This document shows positions 13,009 to 23,160 of a DNA stretch of 64,000 bases, piece by piece. The stretch spans positions 86,648,670 to 86,712,669 of the forward strand of contig OX352773.1 in NCBI GenBank assembly GCA_947095535.1, written 5' to 3'. Source of the stretch: Poecilobothrus nobilitatus. Its lineage: Eukaryota; Arthropoda; Insecta; Diptera; Dolichopodidae. The translations under genes were made by a program, and so were the position numbers. The stretch's first letter is position 1, and every line of letters begins with the position of its first letter. Below the pieces are notes generated by a model. That model was not told where the DNA came from, searched no databases, and saw only the letters and a list, made by a program, of their open reading frames with translations.

Positions 13009-13260
13009 TTTAGCACATTTCAAAAAAAAAAATTGAAAAAATATGCCCATTAGTTTCACTCTGTCCGTCCGTCTGTTTACAAAACTTCTACACCATTAAA
13101 GATAGAGAAAAAATTTTTAACCATGGGTAGGTCACATAAAAAAATTAATGTTATAGAACAACTTTTTCATGTACTCATAACTCCGGCATGATTTTAGATG
13201 GGAACTTGAAATTTTGAGGTAAGAAAGAACTTTTAGAATCAGTATAAGTTTCCCCATTGT
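13009..13260 (+). repeat. dispersed repeat family A, copy 2 (internally deleted)
   Basis: This starts TTTTTAGCACATTTC and carries the diagnostic TTTCACTCTGTCCGTCCG, CTGTTTACAAAAC and AAAGATAGAG blocks. It then jumps to the CTCATAACTCCGG and AACTTTTAGAATCAGTATAAG blocks, and the 3' half is missing. Confidence 0.8.
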
Positions 13261-14125
13261 TTAATTTGATTGTATTAATGTTACTCAAATGAGATAATAT
13301 AAAAAATATTGTTAGATGAGGTTTATGTTGAAAAAATCTTACTTCAAACTTAATAATATATTTATAGTCCATATAATTAAATAGACCTCATTTTGAGCTA
13401 TACTTAGCATTTTTATATTTAACATCACAATAATTTTTTTTGTTAAATTCCAATTACAGGTTTTTACATATATATAAAATTTTGCAATAAAAATTAGCAC
13501 TGAATTCCTTTTAAAATTTTTTTTTAAAGAACTAAAGCAATAATTCTTTTCCTTCTTTATATATATATTTTTGTAAATATAATTAAATAACTATACATAT
13601 ACATACGTATATACATTATAAATATATTTTTTTTTTTTATATTTTAAATATGAAAATATCATAATTAAAAATTTATCATTATAAAATCTATTTAATGTTT
13701 TACGTTAATTAAATTGTATTCCTAAAAAAAAAAAATCGTTGTTCATGAGAAGACAAAAGATTTGTACCGAGAGTACCTGGCATATATTATTTGTATTTTA
13801 TTCATTGTTAGAAAAATAAATTTGAAATTTAATTTTCTAATTTTTTAATAATTTTATTTCATTTTAGGAAACTTATTTCTTTGTAGTAATTTAAATTTAA
13901 TAAAATTAAGATAAAAGAAATTTCACTGTTAAGTGAAGTGGTTAAATCAGATCATATCAAGATCTATTTGATTACTATTATAATTACGAGTGATATGGTC
14001 AATGTTACTAATAACACAAAATAAGAGAAGGACAAAAAATCGAAAAAGCAAACTGTAAGAGCAAATTATTAAATGAAAAATCCAGAATCCAAAGAGCTTC
14101 TGTGAAATATAATCGGAAAAAATAT
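13261..14125. other. AT-rich DNA, no gene seen
   Basis: AT-rich sequence between two family A copies. I see no gene or inverted repeat in it. Confidence 0.55.
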
Positions 14126-14900
14126 GAAAAACGGCAAAATGTGAACCAACGGTTTTTATAAGCGCACATTTCGAAAAAATAATACAAACTATTTAGAATT
14201 GTAACTTGCACCAAAATTTGAAAATTTCCTATAAGCAAAAATGTGAAAAACAGGACAGACAATTTTGAGGGGCTTTAAGCCCGGAACCCTATATAACTAA
14301 GAAAAACCGTTAGCACAAGTAAAAATATATTACTGAAGGTTTAATTTTTCTTGTCGAAGGAAAATTTGTACAGGTGTCTAAAAAAAGCAAATTTTCAATT
14401 TTTGAGCCGTAATAGCTCTTAAACGGGCGGTAGTACAAAAAAAATTTCTGATGACCTTATATTAGTTCTAAAAGTTCGTTGTTACTCCAAAATTTCAAGT
14501 CCCTATCTAAAAGCGTACCGAAGTTATGAAGGTAGAAAAATCATACAAAATTTGGTTTTCACATAACGGTAAATTTAAATAATAAATTTTACAAAAATTG
14601 TATAATTATGATATTGATTTACAAAGGCAAAAATAATTCATGTCGAACGGCGATATCAGATTGTTAAGTAGAACATGAGATATACACATTTAAAAATAGG
14701 GCTTTTTCAAAGTTGGAGGGGCTGCAGCTCCGTAATGGATGGGGCTAGATGAAAAAGTAGTTTTACAATATTAATTTTTTTATGAGACCTACACATGGCA
14801 GTTTTTTTTTCTATCTTTAACGGTGTAGAAATTTTGTCAACAGACGGAGTGAAACTAATAGGCATATTTTTTGAATTTTTTTTTGGAAATGAGCTAAAAA
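14126..14900 (-). repeat. dispersed repeat family A, copy 3 (full length, reverse)
   Basis: In reverse orientation this begins with AATGTGAACCAACGG at the left and ends with GGAAATGAGCTAAAAA at about 14900. All internal blocks are present in order, including TAATAGCTCTTAAACGGGC and ACGGTGTAGAAATTTTGT. It is the best reverse copy for building a consensus with 8525-9327. The open frames across it are not conserved between copies and are not genes. Confidence 0.85.
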
Positions 14901-14929
14901 TCATAAGACCAGTAAAAATAAATTAAAAT

Positions 14930-15330
14930 TCTAATAGGATTCCTATCGAGGCAGTGTCGGCTAATGAGGCACTTAAAGAAAACTGGAATGAAAAATGACG
15001 GTACATGCAGATTCTGTCAAAATGAAGAACTAACTCCCGGACATATCCGCAAAACCTGCGGAGCTTTACTGCGAACAAGATATATATACCTACGACAATT
15101 TAGCTTTGCCGAAGGTGAACTGACAACAATAAAACATCTACAGATTTTTATACTTACTTAGATGCAGTGGTTTGACAGAAGTATTTTAAGAAAGCGAAAT
15201 CATAACACGTAGTACCAGAAGAAACGCAATAGATCTAAATCAAAAGGTCGCAGTTTTACTTAACTCTTTAAAACAATAATCAACTCTAATCTTTCTTTAA
15301 AGTATACCATTCAGAATTAGATTAATTCCT
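14930..15330 (+). mobile_element. I-like LINE 3' fragment with C2HC zinc finger
   Basis: The plus strand encodes LSRQCRLMRHLKKTG, then a C2HC knuckle CRFCQNEELTPGHIRKTC (about 15018-15060), then LRTRYIYLRQF. This is the cysteine-rich C-terminus of I/Jockey-type LINE polyproteins, which lies after RNase H. The frame ends near 15161 and the rest is a 3' UTR-like stretch with AGCTGTTGATAAGGAATAT. Upstream RNase H sequence is missing here and family A copy 3 abuts it on the left. It may be part of the same insertion as 11219-11610. Confidence 0.75.
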
Positions 15331-15968
15331 CGGACGCTGTCAGCTGTTGATAAGGAATATAATATTATGATTGCGTATTAAGAAAAATTTAAAATTATTT
15401 TTAGGGTACACAAGATATTGTTTTAACTTAAAATTAAAACTGCAAATTAAATTACTAATAAACAGATACTTTTAAATATTTTAAGATTCAAAAAGATATT
15501 TTAGACACAATGAAAATCTTTTTAACTATAAAAGTGAAAAAAAAACATAAAATACTAAAATAAATTATTAATTTTAAAAAAAATATTTATTAAACTAATA
15601 TTCTTCTATTTTAATTGAATATATTCATTACAAATTTTCATTATTTAAGATACTTATAATATTATCTCAACCGAGAATATTTACTTTGGAATATGTTTTT
15701 TTTTTTTAGATTAAACATAATCAAAAAAAATTTATATATATATTAAATGAAAATAAAAGAAAATTAGAACCAGGTGAGAAAATTTTTATTTTGTTAATAT
15801 ATGAAAATTTTGGTGTATGTATTAAAGATAAAACGATTTTCCCAAAAATAATTCATTTTTTTTAAGTAAATTGATCTCTAAATATAATAATAATAAAAGT
15901 TAATCAATAGAAATAAAAAAGATCAAAAGAAAACTTAAGAAATATATTAGAAATGTAGAAGTTGTAAA
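15331..15968. other. AT-rich DNA, no gene seen
   Basis: Low-complexity A/T sequence without recognisable features. Confidence 0.6.
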
Positions 15969-16605
15969 TAAAACAAGGCAGAATGTAAACCAACGGTTTT
16001 TAAAAAGCGCATATTTCCAAAAGACAATACAAACTGTTTTCAAATTTTACAAATTTTCTTAGAATTTCTATAATAAAAGAAAAAAATGTGGAAAATAAAG
16101 AAGCACTTTCTTTAATTTTAAGGAAACTCTACATAATTAAAAAAAAATTATTAGTACATCTAAAATTATAAAGTTGAAGCTTTAATTTTTGCCTTTTATT
16201 TTGAAAAAAATTGTACAGGTGCTCAAGTTGCAGGTGTTTAAAAATAGCAAAATTTCAATTTTTGAGCCTAATAGCTCTTAAACAGGTGGTACTAAAAAAA
16301 TGTCTGAGGAAATTTATGCTAAGTTCTTTCATCCTATCGAATGAAGTTTTTAAATTGAAAAACTGTTAAGCAGAACATGAAATATACACATTTAAAAATA
16401 GGACTTTTTCAAAGTTCTGTAAAGGATGAGGTTACATGAAAAAGTTGTTCTACAACATTAATTTATTTATGACATCTACCCATGGTTAAAATTTTATTGT
16501 TCTATCTTTAACGGTATAGAAGTTTTGTAAACAGACGGACGGATGGACACAGTGAAACTAATAAGAACATTTTTTCAAAATTTTTTTGGAAATGTGCTAA
16601 AAAAA
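15969..16605 (-). repeat. dispersed repeat family A, copy 4 (reverse, internal deletions)
   Basis: The left end AAGGCAGAATGTAAACCAAC and the right end GGAAATGTGCTAAAAAAAG match the family termini. The central part is shorter than in copy 3. The open frame at 16543-16725 begins inside it and is not a gene. Confidence 0.85.
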
Positions 16606-18006
16606 GTATTCACATGTTTTATCTTACATAAACACATCATTTTCAACCTAACTAATTTACGATTAAACGATGATCATACATATATGTTGAATTATTATTT
16701 TTTTTATTTATTAATTATAATATAATCATAACTTTAATAAATTGTACAAATAATATGTAATGAATAAATTATATCTACATTGTATCTTATGTTTCATATA
16801 TTTTAAAATTTTGTAGATGTTTTACAGCTATACATATGTGAATGGGGCCTCAAAGAAGAGACATATTTAATAGTTTTGTCAACATATAAGTACATTTATG
16901 ATTATTAAATAACAGAATTACGTTTTCTACAAAGCTTGCATTTTTAAATCCAATAGTTTAATTAGATTACAATCAATGATATATAAGAATAGGATAATTT
17001 AATATATTGAAAGAAAACAATTATTTCAATTGTATCAAAATATTTTTTTTTTTTACTTTTCTTATGGATTGTAACACTTTTCAAATGTACACAATATAAT
17101 TAAATGTTTTAATTACAAAAAAAAAAAAAAAATGTAATAAAAAAAACGAATTAATGCCATATGTCTAAGATTAGAAAAATCTTAAAATAACCACATATTA
17201 TTATTAATACTACTCAAAAGCAATAAGCAAAAAAAAAAAAAAAGAAATTAATCATAAATATGATGACCACTTAAGATTTTTTCAAAAAAATTTAACTGGA
17301 AAATTTTAAGTATTTTATTAGTATTGTTTTGATTTTTGCTTGATTTTTTTTTTTTACACCACATCAAACGATAAATCGATCTGTAGTTTTTCATTATAAA
17401 CATAAAAAATAAAATTTGCAATGAAAACATATAAATAAACACATTGAACTCTGTTTAGATTTGGAAAAAAAAAAATTTTTTTTGAATTTTTTTTGCTGGA
17501 ATATTATAATTAAAACTAAAAATACTAATTTTATTTTTACTATTTAAATTCAGCACATTGATATTGATGGGGTTATAAAATAAAATACAAAAAAAACAAA
17601 TACAATTAAACATTAATTTTTTTTACTCAATATTGTAATTATTTTAAACATGTAAACTATAACTATTAAGTACTTATAAGTAATCATGATATTAGATGCT
17701 ATCGTCTAGAAAAAAAAAAAAAAAATAACCTTACTTGAACTTCATTTTATTCAATGAAACTTTACAACCACAATAATAACAACAACAAAAATATAATCAC
17801 TACTATTATAATACTTTTACTACATTTTTGCTATACTTATACCGCCCCGCCACAGTTCAATTTTTTTTTAATGTGATAAAATAAATTAAGCCGGTGATTC
17901 CCTGACCTTCAAAAACAATAATTTTTTTTTTTTTTTTGTCATTTATTTACTCATTTGTTTAATTTTATTGTTATTATTTTTATTTTGTAATTGATGTCAA
18001 TGTCCC
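16606..18006. other. AT-rich DNA, no gene seen
   Basis: This is low-complexity sequence with a short GC-richer patch (ACCGCCCCGCCACAG) near 17840. No gene can be supported. The frames at 17248-17442 are A/T-run artefacts. Confidence 0.5.
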
Positions 18007-18093
18007 TTATCGTAAATACTCATCATAATCACCATAATCACCATCACCACCACCGATAATATTACCTCCACCACCAACAACAAACACACACAT
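18007..18093 (-). CDS. candidate Gly/Asp/Tyr-rich terminal exon or 28-residue ORF
   Basis: On the minus strand an ATG at 18093 opens 28 codons ending in TAA at 18009-18007. The peptide has a Gly run followed by GGGDGDYGDYDEYLR, an acidic, tyrosine-rich end. AATAAA hexamers follow within about 50 bases of the stop. The same DNA is a CAC/CAT-type microsatellite on the plus strand, so it may be fortuitous. Alternatively it may be the last exon of a longer minus-strand gene using an internal AG (GGTGGAG before GTAATATT). It lies downstream, on the same strand, of the ratchet-like site at 20579. I recognise no family. Confidence 0.22.
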   Translation of the reverse strand: MCVFVVGGGGNIIGGGDGDYGDYDEYLR

Positions 18094-18560
18094 TTTTTTT
18101 GTTTTGAATGACTCAACAAAAAAACAAAAAGCAACTTGGTAGAACAAAACATTCATCAGATCAGAATTAAACAAAAATACAAAAAAAAAAAAAAAAAAAC
18201 ATATGTATCCTACCTACAGGCTACAAACAGCAATAAAAATTTCAAAAAATCAGCTGATTCAATACAATGTTAATGTTAAAAAAAAAAAAAAAACCAAAAA
18301 CAATAAACATTGAAACTCCCTTCCATTTACGGAAGTGTTATTCACAGGTTTTATCGTTTTTTTTTTCTTCTTTATAACAGCAAAAATAACAATAAAAAGA
18401 AAAGCATTAAGCAACAAGTAGTTAAAAAAACGAGGTTGGGAATAAAGAAACCCCCTACTCAAACAAAAAAAAAAAAACAAAAAAAATTTATACCAGAAAA
18501 GAAGAAGTAGAAGTTGATTAGGTACTATCACTACACACTACTACATATAATTATTACTAG

Positions 18561-18592
<32 letters not shown>

Positions 18593-20200
18593 AATTTATA
18601 GGAATGGGGGTAAGAAAAAAAATTTTTTTTTTTAAAGTAAGTGGTGTAAAATTCAATAATAAATTATGGAAATGGAATTATATTCAAATAAATACATATA
18701 TATATATGAAATTCGATGATAATAAAAGATTGACAACATATTAAAAAAATCTTTTATAAAGTAGAGATTTAGAAGAAATAAAACTTAAAATAAAACATCA
18801 TATTTAAAATAAATTTTGGGAGTGATTGGGGATTTTAATATAAAATTGAAATATTGAGAAGGGAAATGAAAAATAAATGGCAAAATAAAAACTGTTTCGA
18901 TTCAAAGTCAGTTTATATTTAATTTTAAAAACTATAGTGAAACTATTATATAAATACATTTCAATTTTTTTGTTTTTCAGTTTATTATAATTTTGTTTGG
19001 TGTAACTTAATAACAAAATGTCATATTTCTTTTTTTATTAAATAATAATTTATATTTAAAATTTAATTTAAAATATTTTTGTTTTAATGATAGTTATTTA
19101 AAAAAAAAAAATTAATTTTATTCCTGAATTCTAAATAAAAAAAAAATTTCAAAGTGTATATATGTATGTATGTATTTTATGTATGTATACGTACATAGCA
19201 CATAAGTTTACCTATATTAAAAACAAGGATTACCATAATAATTTAACTGATTATTTACATATTTTATTAAAGTATTATTAAAAAAAAATTTATTAAAAAA
19301 TTAAAATTTTGAAATGGAATATTTTATCTTTTCAAGCGTGAACTCAGTTTGGACACTTAATATTAATTATTATATTTTTAATTATTCTTATATATTTTTA
19401 TTGTTTTATAAGTTAATATAATAAATAATATACAAAATTAATTTTAATTTTTAATTAATTAATATAATACGAAATGAAAAAAAAAAATATGAATAAATTA
19501 AATTCTAATTCCATTGGGGAAAAAAAAAAAACACAAAAAGAAAAACGAATTTATCGAAAAATGAATTTAGATAATCAAGAATTGATTTGAAGTTAATATT
19601 GACAATAAATATTGACAGTTAAATGGAATTAATTTTTCAAATGATAAAATTTGTTTCAAAAATATAAAAAAATAAAATATAATTTAATATATTTTTAATA
19701 TATGTATATGCGTATATATATTAAAATAATAATTTGAATATAATATGTATTTGTTTGTCAATAGTTGACATTGACAACAAACAAACTGAAATGATAATAA
19801 TTATGTTTCAATGCAAAAACTTTGTTTTAGTGTTTAATTTATTTATTATTTTGTGACTTTTATAAAATTATTTATTCCCTATTTATAATTTTTATTAAAT
19901 GCAAAAAAAAAAAAAAGAAACATTTCGTATTATTATTAAATAATTGTATTTAGAGTTGATAAAATTTATTTTGACGTTAAAAAACGTTTTAAAATATAAA
20001 AAAAATATTATTAAAATATTTAATTAAAAATAAAAATTCATTCTTTAAATACAAATCGTTCATATTTTGTGTAGTACTTACCTATAATATGGTTACAATT
20101 GAATAAATTTACTTATTATTTTTTTATTATTTTTGCTTAAAACAACACTAATTTATTTTAAAAACTTAATTTATAATACGTATAAGTTTCGTTTTAGGTT
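18094..20200. other. AT-rich DNA with long homopolymers
   Basis: This includes A-runs near 18180, a T-run near 18560, and CATATATATATG and TATGTATGTATG microsatellites. The K- and F-rich open frames at 18259-18531 are homopolymer artefacts. No gene was found. Confidence 0.6.
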
Positions 20201-20218
20201 TCCATTCTATTTGAAAAA

Positions 20219-20366
20219 AGTTTCATTTAAAATAAAAAATAGTTTCATTTATTTTGAAAATAGTTTCATTTACTCTAAAAATAATTTTATTTACCCTGAA
20301 AATAGTTTCATTTATTTTGAAAAAGGTTTCGTTTAATTTGAAAATGGTTTCGTTTAATCGAAAAAT
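20219..20366 (+). repeat. 21-bp minisatellite, about seven units
   Basis: A unit close to AGTTTCATTTATTTTGAAAA plus T repeats with exactly 21-bp spacing (starts at 20241, 20262, 20283, 20304, 20325 and 20346, with a degenerate unit before). Because 21 is a multiple of three, the plus strand stays open through six units as a heptapeptide series (NSFIYFE, NSFIYSK, NNFIYPE, NSFIYFE). The frame closes within unit six. There is no sign that it is translated. Confidence 0.85.
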
Positions 20367-20572
20367 GCTACATTATAAACATAGACTTCATAAATTTTAA
20401 TATCAGTTTTTTTTTTTTCTCTCTAAAAGATTTTTTTTTCTTGTTTTCGCAACTAGGATTGATTAGGAAAATAAAAATTATTATTTACTTACATAATATT
20501 AAAGTATGGTTTTAGTTTTTTTTTTTTTTTTGTTTTTTGTAATTTTGAATTTAATGTACTTAAACATTGGTG

Positions 20573-20612
20573 ACTCACCTGTAAATATAAAATAAAAAAA
20601 AAAAAGTTAGGT
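20573..20612 (-). promoter_or_regulatory. candidate recursive-splicing ratchet point
   Basis: On the minus strand the order is: a branch-point-like CTAAC (about 20606), twelve T residues, a further T-rich stretch, TTTACAG (AG at 20580-20579) and immediately GTGAGT (GT at 20578-20577). A 3' splice site abutting a strong 5' splice site defines ratchet points, known in long Drosophila introns and some vertebrate ones. No open exon of plausible length follows. If real, a minus-strand transcript crosses this position within a long intron. In AT-rich DNA a chance match is possible, but the GTGAGT juxtaposition is uncommon. Confidence 0.45.
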
Positions 20613-21870
20613 TAAAAATAAATAATAAACAATTAGTTTTAAATACATTTTATTAAAAAAAAAAAAAAAACATTTGTGTTTTTTTTTTTCATCAATAATT
20701 GATAACGTTCAATTTTGTAATACTAAAGAAATTAATTTGAATATAAACCTGCTTTTTCAAAAAGTTTATATATATGTAATTAAAATTCAATATTTTTCGA
20801 TGGAATTTTATAATAGAAAGAATATATTATTGTAGTACATATCTACTAAAATAAATTACAGTTATTATAATATTTTATTTTCTTTTAAAAAGTGTTTTTT
20901 GTTTTTAGAAAAGTCTTATTATTAAATTATCAATTTTTAATGATTTTATATTTATTTTTTTATTATTAAAATGTTATTTTCTTTTGTTACTTTTAAAGTT
21001 AAAAATATTTTCAATAACTATGCGAAGTTATCAATCAAATTGTGAGATAAGAATAGATTCTGTACATAAAAGATTTTTTTTTTTTTCTTTATACATATTT
21101 ATTCAACTTTTAATCTTCTTTTTGTTTTAAAAAGGTTATCTTGCATTGAACTTTTTTTTTTTTTTATATATTTTGTTTATTAAAATTAACATTATTATGC
21201 AAATTACATTTGGAATTTAAAGTTTTAAAATGTTAAAAATAGAATTTAAAAAACTTTTTTTTTTTTGTTTTTTAAGAAATCGCTGTCCTTGTTTAGTGAA
21301 TTTTTAATAATCATTAGATGTTGTTTTCTTTCATTTTTTTTTTTTTAAGTTTTGAAAAAACTTAAGAAGCATGTATCTATGTACTTTCTATTTATGAATG
21401 AATTTTATAAACAATTGAAAAAATAAAGTAGAGTATAGTATAAGTATAATACATATGTAAATAAATATACATACATATAGTATATTTTGAGCTTTAACAT
21501 TTTTCTTTTTGATGATAATGATTAAATTTAAAAATGATTTATGATTATATTTTTGTATTACTTATTTGAAATTTTTTTAAAAAAATAATATTCAAATTTG
21601 GTTGAGTACATATATATTTATGTATATGGATAACTGATATATAAAATAATATTAACAATTCTCTATGTATTTATTATAGAAGGTTACAATTTCTGAAAGC
21701 TATGCATGCGGTCAATATAGATAGTTTTAATAAAAATAAAAATAAATTTTAATTTAATATAATAGTATAAAGTCATTTATATTAAATCATTCATTCCTCT
21801 ACAATCTTAACATACAGTTTACTTTTTTTAATCTGTTTCATTGTTGTTGTTTAATATTAAAGTTTTAACA
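20613..21870. other. AT-rich DNA, no gene seen
   Basis: Homopolymer-rich sequence without recognisable elements. Confidence 0.6.
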
Positions 21871-21872
21871 TC

Positions 21873-23160
21873 CTTTTTAGCACATTTTACAAAAAAAAAT
21901 TTTGTAAAATTTATTTATTAGTTTCATTCTGTTCATCTATCAATTTCATCTGTTTATAAAAATTACCTTATCGTTTAAGATAGAATAAAATGTAACTATA
22001 TGAATAACTATAAATATCTCTTAAAAAAGTTAATGTTATCGAACAAATTTTCTATGTTCTATGTTACATCATTACGAAGCAAGTTCAAAAATGCCTGTTT
22101 TCAGATGTGTAAATATCAGGTTCTACTTAACTTTTTTTCAATGTAAAAACGCCAAACAAAAGAACTCTTACTTAGCGGTTAGACGTAATTTTTTTTATCT
22201 CTTTTTTTATACTCAAAAGTATTCATTCTTTTTGTTCATTTTTTTGAAAATTGAAAAGTAGAAATTTTTCTATTTTGCCATACTTTTGTTCCACTTTTAT
22301 ACTTGTTTTTTTTGACATTTTTAGCTAATATTAAGAAACTTGGAAACTTCGTTTTAAAACTAAAATGTTTTTTGATATGGTCAAGCACAATCAGTAAAAG
22401 GTATAGTTAAAATTTAAAAAAATAAATAATAATATTGGCAAATAAATATAAATAAACGCTTTAATAAAGTGTATTTCTCAATTTTTGCATTCTTTTTTTT
22501 TTTGAACGCTCCAATAAATTGAGGTTTTCTAATTTTTCATTTTATTTTTTAAATGCATCTAAAAAGTTAAATTTCTGTCATTTTAAAAAAGTGGAAAGAA
22601 AGGGAATTAAAAAAAAAAGGGATAGAAAACATTGACGTCTAACCATCGCTTTAGCTTTATAAATCAATACTAATATTATACAATTTTTTTTAATTTAGTA
22701 CCTATTTAAATTTACTGGTAAAAAAAAAACAAAATTTACTCTTAAAAAAAACAGAGGAGACATCTTTCAGAATTAGCAAAAGTTATGTCAGAATTGTTTT
22801 TGTATTTAAGAGCAATTTTTGTATTTAAGAGCTATTTTTGTATTTAAGAGCCCTTTAAGAGCTATTAGGACTCAACAACTAAATATTTACTATTTTTAAA
22901 CTCGTGTAACCTAGGCACCTGTAAAAATTTTCAAAGCAAAATGTAGCTTAAATGTAGTTAATAGCTTTCCTTTATATAGGGTTTTCTTAAAATTGAAGAA
23001 ACTGTCTGTTGATTTTCCACAATTTTTCCATATGCATATATATAAAATTCTAGAAAAATTTACAAATTATGGTGCAAGTCATAATTCTAATCCGTTTTTA
23101 TTATTGTATGGAAAATGTGTGCCTCTTTTATTTTACATATCGCCTTCTTTGTCTTTTATT
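21873..23160 (+). repeat. dispersed repeat family A, copy 5 (diverged, with nested insertion)
   Basis: This starts TTTTTAGCACATTTTACAAA and keeps the TTTCATTCTGTTCATCTATC block. The homology is interrupted at about 22172 by a separate element, resumes at about 22653 with TTTATAAATCAATACTA, and ends near 23160 after GGAAAATGTGTGCC. It is more diverged than copies 1 and 3. The frames at 22061-22261 and 22993-23208 are unconstrained. Confidence 0.75.
22172..22652. mobile_element. MITE-like insertion nested in family A copy 5
   Basis: The left end AGCGGTTAGACGTAAT and the right end ATTGACGTCTAACCATCGCT form an imperfect inverted repeat of about 18 bases around ~480 bp of AT-rich non-coding DNA. 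The interior carries an approximate direct repeat (CGCTTTAATAAAGTG near 22457 and CGCTCCAATAAATTGAGG near 22507). Comparison with copies 1 and 3 shows that exactly this segment is extra, so it inserted after copy 5. The target duplication is unclear. Confidence 0.6.

Noticed and set aside
14008..14904. Two minus-strand frames of 84 and 65 codons
   Set aside because: They fall within or across family A copy 3, and the frame is not kept in copies 1 or 4.
18259..18531. Overlapping F-rich and K-rich open frames on opposite strands
   Set aside because: They are products of long A/T runs and have no codon bias, motif or flanking signal.
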